From the NCBI GenBank assembly GCA_029880065.1, contig JAOUPD010000031.1:1-11373 (forward strand): a stretch of 11,373 bases of DNA, read 5' to 3'. Numbering within the stretch: the first letter of the stretch is position 1; each line of letters starts with the position of its first letter. Source of the DNA: Hadesarchaea archaeon (GTDB lineage: Archaea > Hadarchaeota > Hadarchaeia > Hadarchaeales > Hadarchaeaceae). Shown piece after piece: positions 1-6,747 of the stretch. The position numbers and the translations under genes are program-made. The notes under the pieces were generated by a model. The model worked only from the letters and a program-made list of their open reading frames with translations, was not told where the DNA came from and did no database searches.

Positions 1-282
1 AAGTCAAATGCTCTTTCAGGTTTAGTCGATGCGAATACTAAATATCCCGTGATAGCATGCCCGCCATATTCTAAAAAATTACGCATCGATATCTACTCGT
101 CGTTACGTATGCCTAGCGGTGTTGCCCCTCTTGTCCTCTTGGAACCCGAGGCTGCTGCTCTGGCGGCTGCGAAAATATTGGCACTGAATGACGAGAAACT
201 TTCAAAGAAAATCGCAAAATACCAACGTCGGATGAAAGAAAAGATAGAAGCCAATAATAAAACGCTTAGACGCCAAAAGTGA
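1..282 (+). CDS. purE: Class II-type AIR carboxylase PurE, C-terminal part (5' end outside window)
   Basis: The frame is open from the first base and ends at TGA 280-282, so 93 C-terminal residues are visible. They include the segments LSGLVDANTKYPVIACPP, IYSSLRMPSGVAPL and LEPEAAALAAAKILAL. The SSLRMPSG motif and the CPP stretch are typical of class II PurE (animal PAICS, Treponema-type). Class II enzymes convert AIR plus CO2 directly to CAIR. Class I bacterial enzymes instead isomerise N5-CAIR and need PurK. The tail is a Lys/Arg-rich helix ending TLRRQK. A GTG at 49 is only an internal Val codon, because homologous sequence continues upstream of it. The gene converges on purF across a 49-base gap. 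The family assignment is firm; the class II call is by motif, and the N-terminal substrate-binding half cannot be seen. Confidence 0.9.
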   Translation, partial: KSNALSGLVDANTKYPVIACPPYSKKLRIDIYSSLRMPSGVAPLVLLEPEAAALAAAKILALNDEKLSKKIAKYQRRMKEKIEANNKTLRRQK

Positions 283-331
283 CTTGATTGAATAAATATT
301 GATGGAGATATCCCCACTCAAACTCAAAAAA

Positions 332-1744
332 CTAAGTCTTACGAAGCGGTTCGGCTATAGATTTGCCGGTCCATACATACAAACAAAGACGATTTTTGGG
401 AATCCCGATAGCCTTTATCATATCATTCAATGTTTGATATCTTAATGAAGTAACACCCACCTCTTTGGCAATATAATTTACCATTTTCTTATACTTCTTG
501 GAATTTGGGTCAATGTATTCACTCACATCTTCAACATCTCTTCCTTCAATGGCTTTTATAGCACGACGAGCGGCCAATTCTTCAATAGTCCTTGTTGAAT
601 AATCGAACACGCTCGGGAACAGTATGGGGGGACATGCTACTCGCAAATGAACTTCTTTTGCTCCATTATCCCATAATTTTTGCACGATATTTTTTAACTG
701 GGTACCCCTTACTATCGAATCATCACAGAGAACAATTCTTTGTCCTTCAATCAACTCTTTAATCGGGATTAGTTTCATCCTCGCAACCAACTCTCTAGTC
801 TCATGGGAGGGTGGGGTATAGCTCCTGTCGTATCCGGGGGTATATTTGACCAGTGGCCTCCTGAAAGGAATTTTTGATTCCAACGAATAACCAATAGCAT
901 GAGTAGTACCTGAATCCGGAACGCCAGCGACCATGTCTGCCTTGACGTTATCATTCTTTGCCAGATATTTTCCACATTTCTCCCTGACGATTTCTACATT
1001 CACCTCTTCATAGGAAGAAGCTGGAAATCCTGAATAAATCCATAAAAAGCTGTTTATTTGGCCCACGGTTGTGCCTTTCTGCTTTTGATCAATCCCTAAA
1101 GGAGTGAGCAAGACTATTTCTCCGGGCCAAAGATATTTTTTAATTTTAAAACCTAGATTAAAAAAAGCTGAAGTTTCGGAAGTTACTGCCCAAGATCCTC
1201 TTTTTTGCCCTACAACAAGAGGACTATAACCAAACTTATCCCTAACAGCATAGATGCCTTCCTTATTGAGCAGAAGAAGCGAACAAGAACCCCTGATTTT
1301 GTCAAACATGTGATTAATTCCTTCTACAATGGTCTTTCCTTCTGCAATGAGCTTAGCAACAAGTTCGGTCGAGTTCACGCCTGCGCCTGTTATCTCGCTG
1401 AACGAGACACCTTTTTTACGTAATTCGCTAGCCAGCTCTTCGGCATTTTGTATTAAGCCAGTTGTACATATACCGAACTGGCCAAATTTTGAATCTAAAC
1501 AGACCGGTTGTATTTCTCTAGAGGTGATCACGCCCACCCCGCTATTGCCATGCATGGCCTTGTAATCGTCATAAAACTTTGACTTGAATTGACTCTGCCT
1601 CAGGGTGTGAATACTTCTTACAATCCTTTCTCCAAAAACTGCTAGACCTCCATATTCCGTGCCCAAGTGAGAGAGATAGTCTGTGCCGTAAAATAGATCT
1701 TCCGAACAATCCCGTCGAGAGACTATGCCAAAAATTCCACTCAT
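332..1744 (-). CDS. purF: PurF-like amidophosphoribosyltransferase with degenerate glutaminase domain
   Basis: 470 residues, normal length for PurF, which makes phosphoribosylamine from PRPP in purine step 1. The N-terminal Ntn-type glutaminase domain spans about residues 1-230 and the phosphoribosyltransferase domain about 255-450. The PRT domain looks functional: GVPDSGTTHAIGYS at 274-287, the PRPP loop IVLCDDSIVRGTQ at 337-349 and ACPPI at 370-374. The glutaminase does not. The residue after Met1 is Ser2 (codon AGT, 1739-1741) where the catalytic Cys belongs. The region normally reading HVRYST reads VGVITS (70-75), and the usual HNG reads TTG (94-96). The C terminus has LCLYVWTGK in place of the Cys-rich Fe-S stretch of Bacillus-type PurF. 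The ATG is preceded by AGAGAGGG at 1750-1757 with 5-base spacing. Last gene of the purN-purD-purF operon, 41 bases after purD. Likely an ammonia-dependent enzyme, by inference. Confidence 0.88.
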   Translation of the reverse strand: MSGIFGIVSRRDCSEDLFYGTDYLSHLGTEYGGLAVFGERIVRSIHTLRQSQFKSKFYDDYKAMHGNSGVGVITSREIQPVCLDSKFGQFGICTTGLIQNAEELASELRKKGVSFSEITGAGVNSTELVAKLIAEGKTIVEGINHMFDKIRGSCSLLLLNKEGIYAVRDKFGYSPLVVGQKRGSWAVTSETSAFFNLGFKIKKYLWPGEIVLLTPLGIDQKQKGTTVGQINSFLWIYSGFPASSYEEVNVEIVREKCGKYLAKNDNVKADMVAGVPDSGTTHAIGYSLESKIPFRRPLVKYTPGYDRSYTPPSHETRELVARMKLIPIKELIEGQRIVLCDDSIVRGTQLKNIVQKLWDNGAKEVHLRVACPPILFPSVFDYSTRTIEELAARRAIKAIEGRDVEDVSEYIDPNSKKYKKMVNYIAKEVGVTSLRYQTLNDMIKAIGIPKNRLCLYVWTGKSIAEPLRKT

Positions 1745-1785
1745 TTTGACCCTCTCTTTTTAATATATCATGAAATAACTTAAGA

Positions 1786-3186
1786 CTATTTTTTCAGCCC
1801 AAGTTCTCCCATGTGTTTTTTGCTCCTGTTTATGTATTCTGGGAGAGCTATATCTTCTCTGTGTCTCAAAGGACCATCGATTTTTCTAATTCCTTCCATG
1901 GAAATTTCTCTAGCTTCCTCTAATGTGTTTGATATCCCCACCACAGCGACAGCTCTGGACCTTAAAGCATAAGTCCCGCCATTTTTCAACTCCATGGCGC
2001 CTGGATAAATTCTCAAGTTGTCTCCGTGCTTTTCCTTTAATTTTTCAGCCTTACTTAGATCTACATTTTTAGGGCCCGAGTAACTTACATACCCCCCATA
2101 TTCCAGAGGGACGGCGTAAGTCACAACTGTTGCTTTATCCTCAAAATCTAGTTTTCTTAAATTACCATCTAAAATTTTGTAACAAACGTTGACAAAATCG
2201 TCTTTCAAGATCGGCAGGATATTCATTACTTCCGGGTCGCCCCATCTGCTGTTTATCTCAAGGACTTTCACACCACTTTTTGTGGTTATGTAAGCCATGT
2301 ACAGATTTCCTCTAACTCCTAGGTTTTTTTCGTTCTTCTTTAACTCATCATGAATCTTCTCTCCTATCTCCAGTGATTCTCTCCAGTCGCTTTCTTTCAT
2401 GAATGGGAGCAGGTCCCCCCTATCTTTGTAAGAGCCCATTCCCCCGGTATTGGGGCCCAAGTCCCAGTCAAAAGCTCTCTTGTAATCTCTGACAGCGGGG
2501 GTGGAAACCAAATGCTTTCCATCTGAAACGAATTGTAGTGAAAACTCTTCTCCCTCTAACTTTTCCTCTACTATCACAGGACCCTTCTCGAAATTTGGTA
2601 GGAAATAATCTTCAAACAGACTTTCTCTGAATGTGAAATGATCCCCCCAGACGCCCACTCCCTTCCCCGTCGCCGGCGCATCGGGTTTTACGGCCACTTC
2701 GTCTCCAATCTCGTCCAGCCACTTATAGACACCTTTTTTAACTTCGGTTCCTGAACCATAGTCGCTGGGAGCAAAGACTTTGAATCTCGGATTTGCTGAG
2801 GGGACTATCTTCTCTATTAATCTTCTTTGTTCGACTTTGCTTCTCTCGATAAAATATTCGGCTGTTGGGCAGATCATTTTTATTTTCGTTTCTTTTTCAA
2901 TTCTGTCTCTGATTCCGTTCATGCCTGGGGCTTCAGGACCGAGTACACCGAAGTCGATTTCATTTTCATGTTTCTTAGCAAATTTGGTGATATCATCTAA
3001 ATTTAAATTGGGGATTATAACATGCTTACCGCCAATTTCTTCCGCCTTTTTTATATTGTAAGGATTTCCCTGCTTGTCTGCTATGAAGAGTTTTACACCA
3101 TGAGCACTTCTGGAAAGAGAATCTGCCATGCAAGCGAATCTGCTTCCATAACTTATCCCTAAAACTCCCACAGCCAAATTTAACAC
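1786..3186 (-). CDS. purD: Divergent phosphoribosylamine-glycine ligase (GAR synthetase)
   Basis: 466 residues (usual PurD about 420-440), an ATP-grasp ligase joining phosphoribosylamine, glycine and ATP to GAR. Recognisable pieces in order: GVLGPEAPGMNG (80-91), VKPDAPATGKGVGV (166-179, ATP-binding, usually VKADGLAAGKGV), VIVEEKLEGEEFSLQ (204-218), LGPNTGGMGSY (243-253), EINSRWGDPEV (310-320, metal/ATP site, usually EFNVRFGDPE) and a C-terminal PLRHREDIA (439-447). The N-terminal loop is unusual: where PurD normally has GGREHA this protein reads ISYGSRFACMA (11-21). The start is GTG at 3184-3186, chosen because it gives the expected hydrophobic first strand; it lies 2 bases after the purN stop, indicating tight translational coupling. 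Ends at TAG 1786-1788, 41 bases before purF. The role is well supported by motifs and operon position; the loop change is unexplained. Confidence 0.9.
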   Translation of the reverse strand: MLNLAVGVLGISYGSRFACMADSLSRSAHGVKLFIADKQGNPYNIKKAEEIGGKHVIIPNLNLDDITKFAKKHENEIDFGVLGPEAPGMNGIRDRIEKETKIKMICPTAEYFIERSKVEQRRLIEKIVPSANPRFKVFAPSDYGSGTEVKKGVYKWLDEIGDEVAVKPDAPATGKGVGVWGDHFTFRESLFEDYFLPNFEKGPVIVEEKLEGEEFSLQFVSDGKHLVSTPAVRDYKRAFDWDLGPNTGGMGSYKDRGDLLPFMKESDWRESLEIGEKIHDELKKNEKNLGVRGNLYMAYITTKSGVKVLEINSRWGDPEVMNILPILKDDFVNVCYKILDGNLRKLDFEDKATVVTYAVPLEYGGYVSYSGPKNVDLSKAEKLKEKHGDNLRIYPGAMELKNGGTYALRSRAVAVVGISNTLEEAREISMEGIRKIDGPLRHREDIALPEYINRSKKHMGELGLKK

Positions 3187-3188
3187 CT

Positions 3189-3902
3189 CTAAACCCTTTT
3201 AACCCACTTTTCTCCATCCTTAACATAAACATTTTTGTCGGAATCAATAGCAAACATTCCCTTTGATAACATTTCAAGAGTTTTCCTGTAAGCAGGCCCA
3301 TCACATTTTTCCTTCATGAGCTCTTGTTGTTCCTTTGGACTTCTATTTTCTATCGGTAGGCCTTCTGATACGAATAGGATGGGCCCGTGGTCTGGTTTTT
3401 CATCCATTATGTGGATGGTAGACCTCGTAACTTTCTCACCATCTTTCATTTGCTCTGCGACCGCGTTACTCCCTTTATATTTTCTCTTCCCTCCTTCTTT
3501 TATCGTTAAATCTGCAGGATGTACGTTTAAGACCCTAGCTGGAAATCCGTTTAAAAACTTGGTCAAAATATACATGTAACCCGAGCATGCGATTATATCC
3601 GGCTCCCACTTTCTCTCTTTTATAATTGACAGAAGTTTTTCATCGTAGGCCGATCTAATTTTCATGTCAGTGATAGGTTTGTCCCCATAGAAATCGTGGA
3701 TATCCACCACTTCCACCGGTATGCCTAACTTCTCAAACTTTTTTATTCCAGAAGCGTTTTTATTTGAAGAAATAGCGCCGACGACTTCGTAGCTTTCGCC
3801 TCCAACCATGAAAGGAAGAGCGCTGGCACCTCCGGAAAAAAGCACTACAATCCGCATTTTTCTATCGTTTCTTGGTTCGTATATCAACATCTTTTCATTC
3901 AT
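3189..3902 (-). CDS. purN: Phosphoribosylglycinamide formyltransferase (folate-type GAR transformylase)
   Basis: 237 residues from the ATG at 3900-3902. This start is preferred because GGAAGAGG lies at 3911-3918 with 8-base spacing. An in-frame ATG at 3954-3956 would give 255 residues but has no visible Shine-Dalgarno. The protein transfers the formyl group of 10-formyl-folate to GAR (purine step 3). A Rossmann-like start RIVVLFSGGASAL is at 17-29. The catalytic NVHPA is at 126-130 (Asn126, His128) and IHIMDEKPDHGPIL at 163-176 supplies the Asp (Asp171), so the Asn-His-Asp set is intact. The substrate loop region reads KYKGSNA (141-147). About 16 residues precede the first core strand, which canonical short PurN lacks, and the C-terminal 40 residues are also divergent. 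First gene of the purNDF operon. Another formyltransferase substrate is possible, but the neighbours favour GAR. Confidence 0.87.
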   Translation of the reverse strand: MNEKMLIYEPRNDRKMRIVVLFSGGASALPFMVGGESYEVVGAISSNKNASGIKKFEKLGIPVEVVDIHDFYGDKPITDMKIRSAYDEKLLSIIKERKWEPDIIACSGYMYILTKFLNGFPARVLNVHPADLTIKEGGKRKYKGSNAVAEQMKDGEKVTRSTIHIMDEKPDHGPILFVSEGLPIENRSPKEQQELMKEKCDGPAYRKTLEMLSKGMFAIDSDKNVYVKDGEKWVKRV

Positions 3903-3910
3903 GGGATTAT

Positions 3911-3918
3911 CCTCTTCC
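3911..3918 (-). promoter_or_regulatory. Ribosome binding site deciding the purN start
   Basis: GGAAGAGG on the minus strand lies 8 bases upstream of the ATG at 3900-3902. The upstream in-frame ATG at 3954-3956 has no comparable purine-rich site. This favours the 237-residue PurN over the 255-residue version, unless the mRNA is leaderless from the upstream ATG. Confidence 0.5.
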
Positions 3919-3956
3919 AATGGAATTTTCACTGAGTTCTTTTTTAATTTATCCAT

Positions 3957-4040
3957 AGTATGGTATCTATCTGTACAACACCCATAATCGTGGAAAATCC
4001 TTATTTATGAAACAGCTAGAATCATCAAGGAGGTGGAATA
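3957..4040. promoter_or_regulatory. Divergent promoter region between purN and guaA
   Basis: This short region separates the leftward purNDF operon from rightward guaA and must hold at least the start signals for both. An AT-rich, TATA-like element TTATTTATGA at 4001-4010 reads as a plausible archaeal box A in either direction (CATAAATAA on the minus strand). By usual box A spacing it would place a purN transcript start near 3979 and a guaA start near 4031, the latter uncomfortably close to the guaA ribosome site. Not proven; no operator repeat was seen. Confidence 0.35.
4027..4036 (+). promoter_or_regulatory. Strong Shine-Dalgarno of guaA
   Basis: AAGGAGGTGG ends 4 bases before the ATG at 4041 and is a near-perfect match to the 16S rRNA 3' end. 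It fixes the guaA start and shows that this organism uses SD-led translation. Confidence 0.75.
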
Positions 4041-4979
4041 ATGTTCGACTCTCAAAAATTCATCGAGGAAAAAGTTGAGTGGCTGAAAAACACGGTAGGG
4101 AATAAAAAGACTGTTGTTGCCCTTTCCGGCGGTGTAGATAGCTCGGTCGCAGCTATACTGGGCCACCGCGCGATACCTGATACATTAACCGCAGTCTTCT
4201 TAGATGACGGATTGATGAGGAAAAACGAGCCCCAGAAGGTCTTTGAAATTTTCGAAAAATTGGGTGTTTCTGTTAAGCTCTGTAATGTTAAGGATGAATT
4301 CTTTGGGGCACTCAAAGGTCTAACGGACCCGGAGGAGAAAAGGAAAGCATTTAGAGAAAACTTCTACCGAGTTTTTGGTAAAGTTGCGCACGAATTAGGG
4401 GCGGAATACCTGCTACAGGGTACGATAGCAGCAGATGTGGCTGAAACTAAAGCGGGCGTAAAAACACAACACAACGTCTTGGAGCAAATTGGGATTCACC
4501 CACTCGAAAAGTATGGTTTCAAGATTCTGGAGCCTTTGAAAGACCTCTACAAACCAGAGGTTCGCGAAGTCGCCAAAGCGCTTGGACTACCAGCTGAAAT
4601 CCACGACCGAAGACCTTTTCCAGGTCCCGGCCTCTCGATCAGAATCCTAGGTGAAGTAACCCCCGAGAGAGTGGATTTGGTGAGGAAAGCCACGGAAATT
4701 GTAGAGGAAGAAACCAAGGACATTCCGTGTTTCCAAGCATTCGCGATAGCGATGGGCGACAGAGCGACTGGAGTTACCTTGAGTGGGGAGAGGAATTACG
4801 GGGAAGTGATAGCGATTCGAGTGGTCCAATCAAAGAATGCCGTGACCGCAAAGTCCGTCGAACTCCCATGGCAGGTTTTGAAGCGAATCGAGGGAAGGAT
4901 AAGGGAAAAAATCCCGACAGTCACTCACGTCCTTTACGATTTAACTGACAAGCCTCCGGCGACGATAGAGTACGAATGA
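4041..4979 (+). CDS. guaA: GMP synthase, ATP-pyrophosphatase subunit (stand-alone, archaeal type)
   Basis: 312 residues, the usual length for the archaeal synthetase subunit (GuaAB), which adenylates XMP and aminates it to GMP. The PP-loop SGGVDSS is at 29-35. Further family motifs are LTDPEEKRK (94-102), LLQGTIAADV (124-133), the lid motif KTQHNVLEQIG (141-151), RPFPGPGLSIRILGEVTPE (191-209) and the C-terminal dimerisation/XMP tail YDLTDKPPATIE (299-310). There is no glutaminase domain: bacterial GuaA carries it in the same chain, whereas archaea usually encode a separate class I amidotransferase subunit. That partner is not in this window, so its presence elsewhere is unknown. Transcribed divergently from purNDF, with a very strong ribosome site. 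The QHNVLEQIG lid variant is one I associate with some euryarchaeal sequences (from memory). Confidence 0.96.
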   Translation: MFDSQKFIEEKVEWLKNTVGNKKTVVALSGGVDSSVAAILGHRAIPDTLTAVFLDDGLMRKNEPQKVFEIFEKLGVSVKLCNVKDEFFGALKGLTDPEEKRKAFRENFYRVFGKVAHELGAEYLLQGTIAADVAETKAGVKTQHNVLEQIGIHPLEKYGFKILEPLKDLYKPEVREVAKALGLPAEIHDRRPFPGPGLSIRILGEVTPERVDLVRKATEIVEEETKDIPCFQAFAIAMGDRATGVTLSGERNYGEVIAIRVVQSKNAVTAKSVELPWQVLKRIEGRIREKIPTVTHVLYDLTDKPPATIEYE

Positions 4980-5120
4980 CATGGCTTATTCTAAGGCGGG
5001 GCGTAGGGAGAGGAAGTCCGATCCCAAGTTCATATTTGGTGCCGATTAGTAGGATTTAGAAGAAAAAGAGTATTCAAAGGGCCTCGCCTATATTAAAGTA
5101 TTAAAAATTATAAACAACGA

Positions 5121-5131
5121 AAACCTTTATC
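5121..5131 (+). promoter_or_regulatory. Candidate box A promoter of purH
   Basis: AAACCTTTATC lies about 35 bases before the purH ATG, with an A-rich BRE-like flank, and would set a transcript start around 5150-5155 with a very short leader. A second AT-rich candidate, TTATAAAC, is at 5108-5115. The 183-base gap after guaA and this element suggest that purH has its own promoter. Confidence 0.4.
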
Positions 5132-5162
5132 TACCTTAGATTATCTGGACTTTGGGTGCAGG

Positions 5163-6701
5163 ATGAGAATTGCAAGAGCACTGATCAGCGTCTCGGACAA
5201 AACCGGTATCGTAGAGTTCGCCAGAGGACTTCAAGACCTGGGTATCGAAATCATCTCAACTGGGGGGACTGCAAAGTTTTTGAAAAAGAATGGGATAAAA
5301 GTGAAAGACATTTCAGATTTCACTGGCTTTCCAGAGATACTGGATGGTAGAGTGAAGACTCTTCATCCAAAAGTGCATGGGGGGATCCTCGCAATCAGGG
5401 AGAAAGGAGAGCATATACGAGAGTTGAGAAAGCATGATATCGAGCCTATAGATCTAGTAATTGTAAATCTTTACCCATTTGAGAAAACAATCCAAAGCGG
5501 CGGCACAATTGAAGAGGCGATTGAAAATATAGACATAGGCGGGCCAGCAATGCTTCGCTCCGCAGCTAAAAATTACAGAAATGTTGTGGTGATTGTTAAC
5601 CCTAATGAATATAACGAGGTTTTAAAGGAGTTGAGGGAAAAAGACGGCGAACTAAGCGATAAAACTAGAGAAAGGCTAGCTGTGGAAGCATTTGCCCACA
5701 CCGCAAGATATGATACAATAATTTCAAATTACTTACGGGGAATGTTTCGCGGAGAAGAGTTTCCGGAGACACTTTCTTTAACTTATAAAAAAATTCAAAA
5801 TTTGCGCTACGGCGCGAACCCACATCAAAAAGCCGCATTTTATGGAGAGGACATCAAAGAACCCAGCATCGCGAATGCAAGAAAGTTGTGGGGAAAGGAA
5901 CTGTCGTACAACAACATCCTTGACTTAGGAGCATCCCTTGAAGTCGTAAAAGAATTTGAAAATCCAACCTGTGTTATCGTGAAGCACACTAACCCAATTG
6001 GTGTGGCGACAGCCGAGATGATTTTCGACGCATACAAACTAGCACATCAAACTGACCCGATATCGGAGTTCGGTGGGATAGTTGCTCTGAATAGAGAAGT
6101 TGATGCGGATACGGCACGGGAGATGTCAAGAGTATTTTTAGATGCAATCATCGCCCCAAAATTTAGTCGAGAAGCTTTGGACATCTTGAAGAAGAAAAAG
6201 AACATACGTCTGTTAGAGATTGAACTAGAACCAAGTAGGAGCGACGGGAAAGAAATAAGATCTGTTGTAGGGGGTTTGCTCGTCCAAGAGAGAGATATAA
6301 AGAAGTTAGACCTCCGCGATCTCAAAATAGTAACCAAGAGAGCTCCAACTGATGAGGAGATTAAATCCTTGCTGTTTGCGTTTAAAGTCGTCAAATATTG
6401 TAAATCAAACGCGCTGGTTTTTACGAAGGGGGAAAGAACGATCGCAGTTAGTTTTGGACAGCCCAGCAGAGTAGACGCTGCGCGCGTTGCAGTGAACAAA
6501 AGCGGAGAAAAGGTGAAAGGCGCTGTAGTGGCGAGCGATGGGTTTTTGCCATTTAGGGATGTTATTGATGTCGTTGCAGGTGCTGGCGTAACCGCCATCA
6601 TCCAGCCTGGGGGGTCGATCAGGGATCAAGAAGTTATCGATGCTGCGAACGAATATGGCATCGCGATGGTATTCAGTGGCATGAGGGTATTCAAGCACTA
6701 A
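5163..6701 (+). CDS. purH: Bifunctional AICAR formyltransferase / IMP cyclohydrolase
   Basis: 512 residues, full bacterial-type PurH. It formylates AICAR with 10-formyl-folate and closes the ring to IMP. The IMP cyclohydrolase (MGS-like) domain covers about 1-195: SVSDKTG at 9-15, STGGTA at 32-37, DGRVKTLHPKVHGGIL at 61-76 and NIDIGGPAMLRSAAKN at 122-137. The formyltransferase domain follows from about 205: RYGANPHQKAAFY (215-227), VKHTNPIGVA (273-282, with catalytic Lys274-His275), DPISEFGGIVALN (298-310), KSNALV (414-419), FGQPSRVDAARVA (431-443), ASDGFLPFRD (457-466), QPGGSIRD (481-488) and GMRVFKH at the end. Small departures from the usual text are I279 for Cys in NPCG and P433 for Met in GQMSR. 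The ATG at 5163 has only a weak GGGTG ribosome site. Ends convergently with carB. Confidence 0.97.
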   Translation: MRIARALISVSDKTGIVEFARGLQDLGIEIISTGGTAKFLKKNGIKVKDISDFTGFPEILDGRVKTLHPKVHGGILAIREKGEHIRELRKHDIEPIDLVIVNLYPFEKTIQSGGTIEEAIENIDIGGPAMLRSAAKNYRNVVVIVNPNEYNEVLKELREKDGELSDKTRERLAVEAFAHTARYDTIISNYLRGMFRGEEFPETLSLTYKKIQNLRYGANPHQKAAFYGEDIKEPSIANARKLWGKELSYNNILDLGASLEVVKEFENPTCVIVKHTNPIGVATAEMIFDAYKLAHQTDPISEFGGIVALNREVDADTAREMSRVFLDAIIAPKFSREALDILKKKKNIRLLEIELEPSRSDGKEIRSVVGGLLVQERDIKKLDLRDLKIVTKRAPTDEEIKSLLFAFKVVKYCKSNALVFTKGERTIAVSFGQPSRVDAARVAVNKSGEKVKGAVVASDGFLPFRDVIDVVAGAGVTAIIQPGGSIRDQEVIDAANEYGIAMVFSGMRVFKH

Positions 6702-6726
6702 AGACGTAACTTTTCCCTTTATAGAT

Positions 6727-6747
6727 AAACCAAAAAATCCATGGTTT
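6727..6747. terminator. Possible bidirectional terminator between convergent purH and carB
   Basis: The 46-base gap between the two convergent stops contains an inverted repeat, AAACCA at 6727-6732 and TGGTTT at 6742-6747, with a 9-base loop. It gives T-runs on both strands: TTTTT at 6745-6749 on plus, and six T's in the loop on minus. Archaeal termination relies mainly on T-tracts, so both genes could end here. The stem is short and the call is tentative. Confidence 0.35.

Noticed and set aside
1761..1770. TATA-like TAATATATCA between purD and purF as an internal promoter
   Set aside because: Usual box A spacing would put the transcript start inside the purF coding region, near 1737. It is more likely just AT-rich spacer in an operon.
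6047..6601. Long minus-strand open frame (184 codons) inside purH
   Set aside because: It is antisense to the strongly conserved AICAR formyltransferase domain, has low-complexity Ser/Phe-rich composition and no recognisable motif; a shadow of the real gene.
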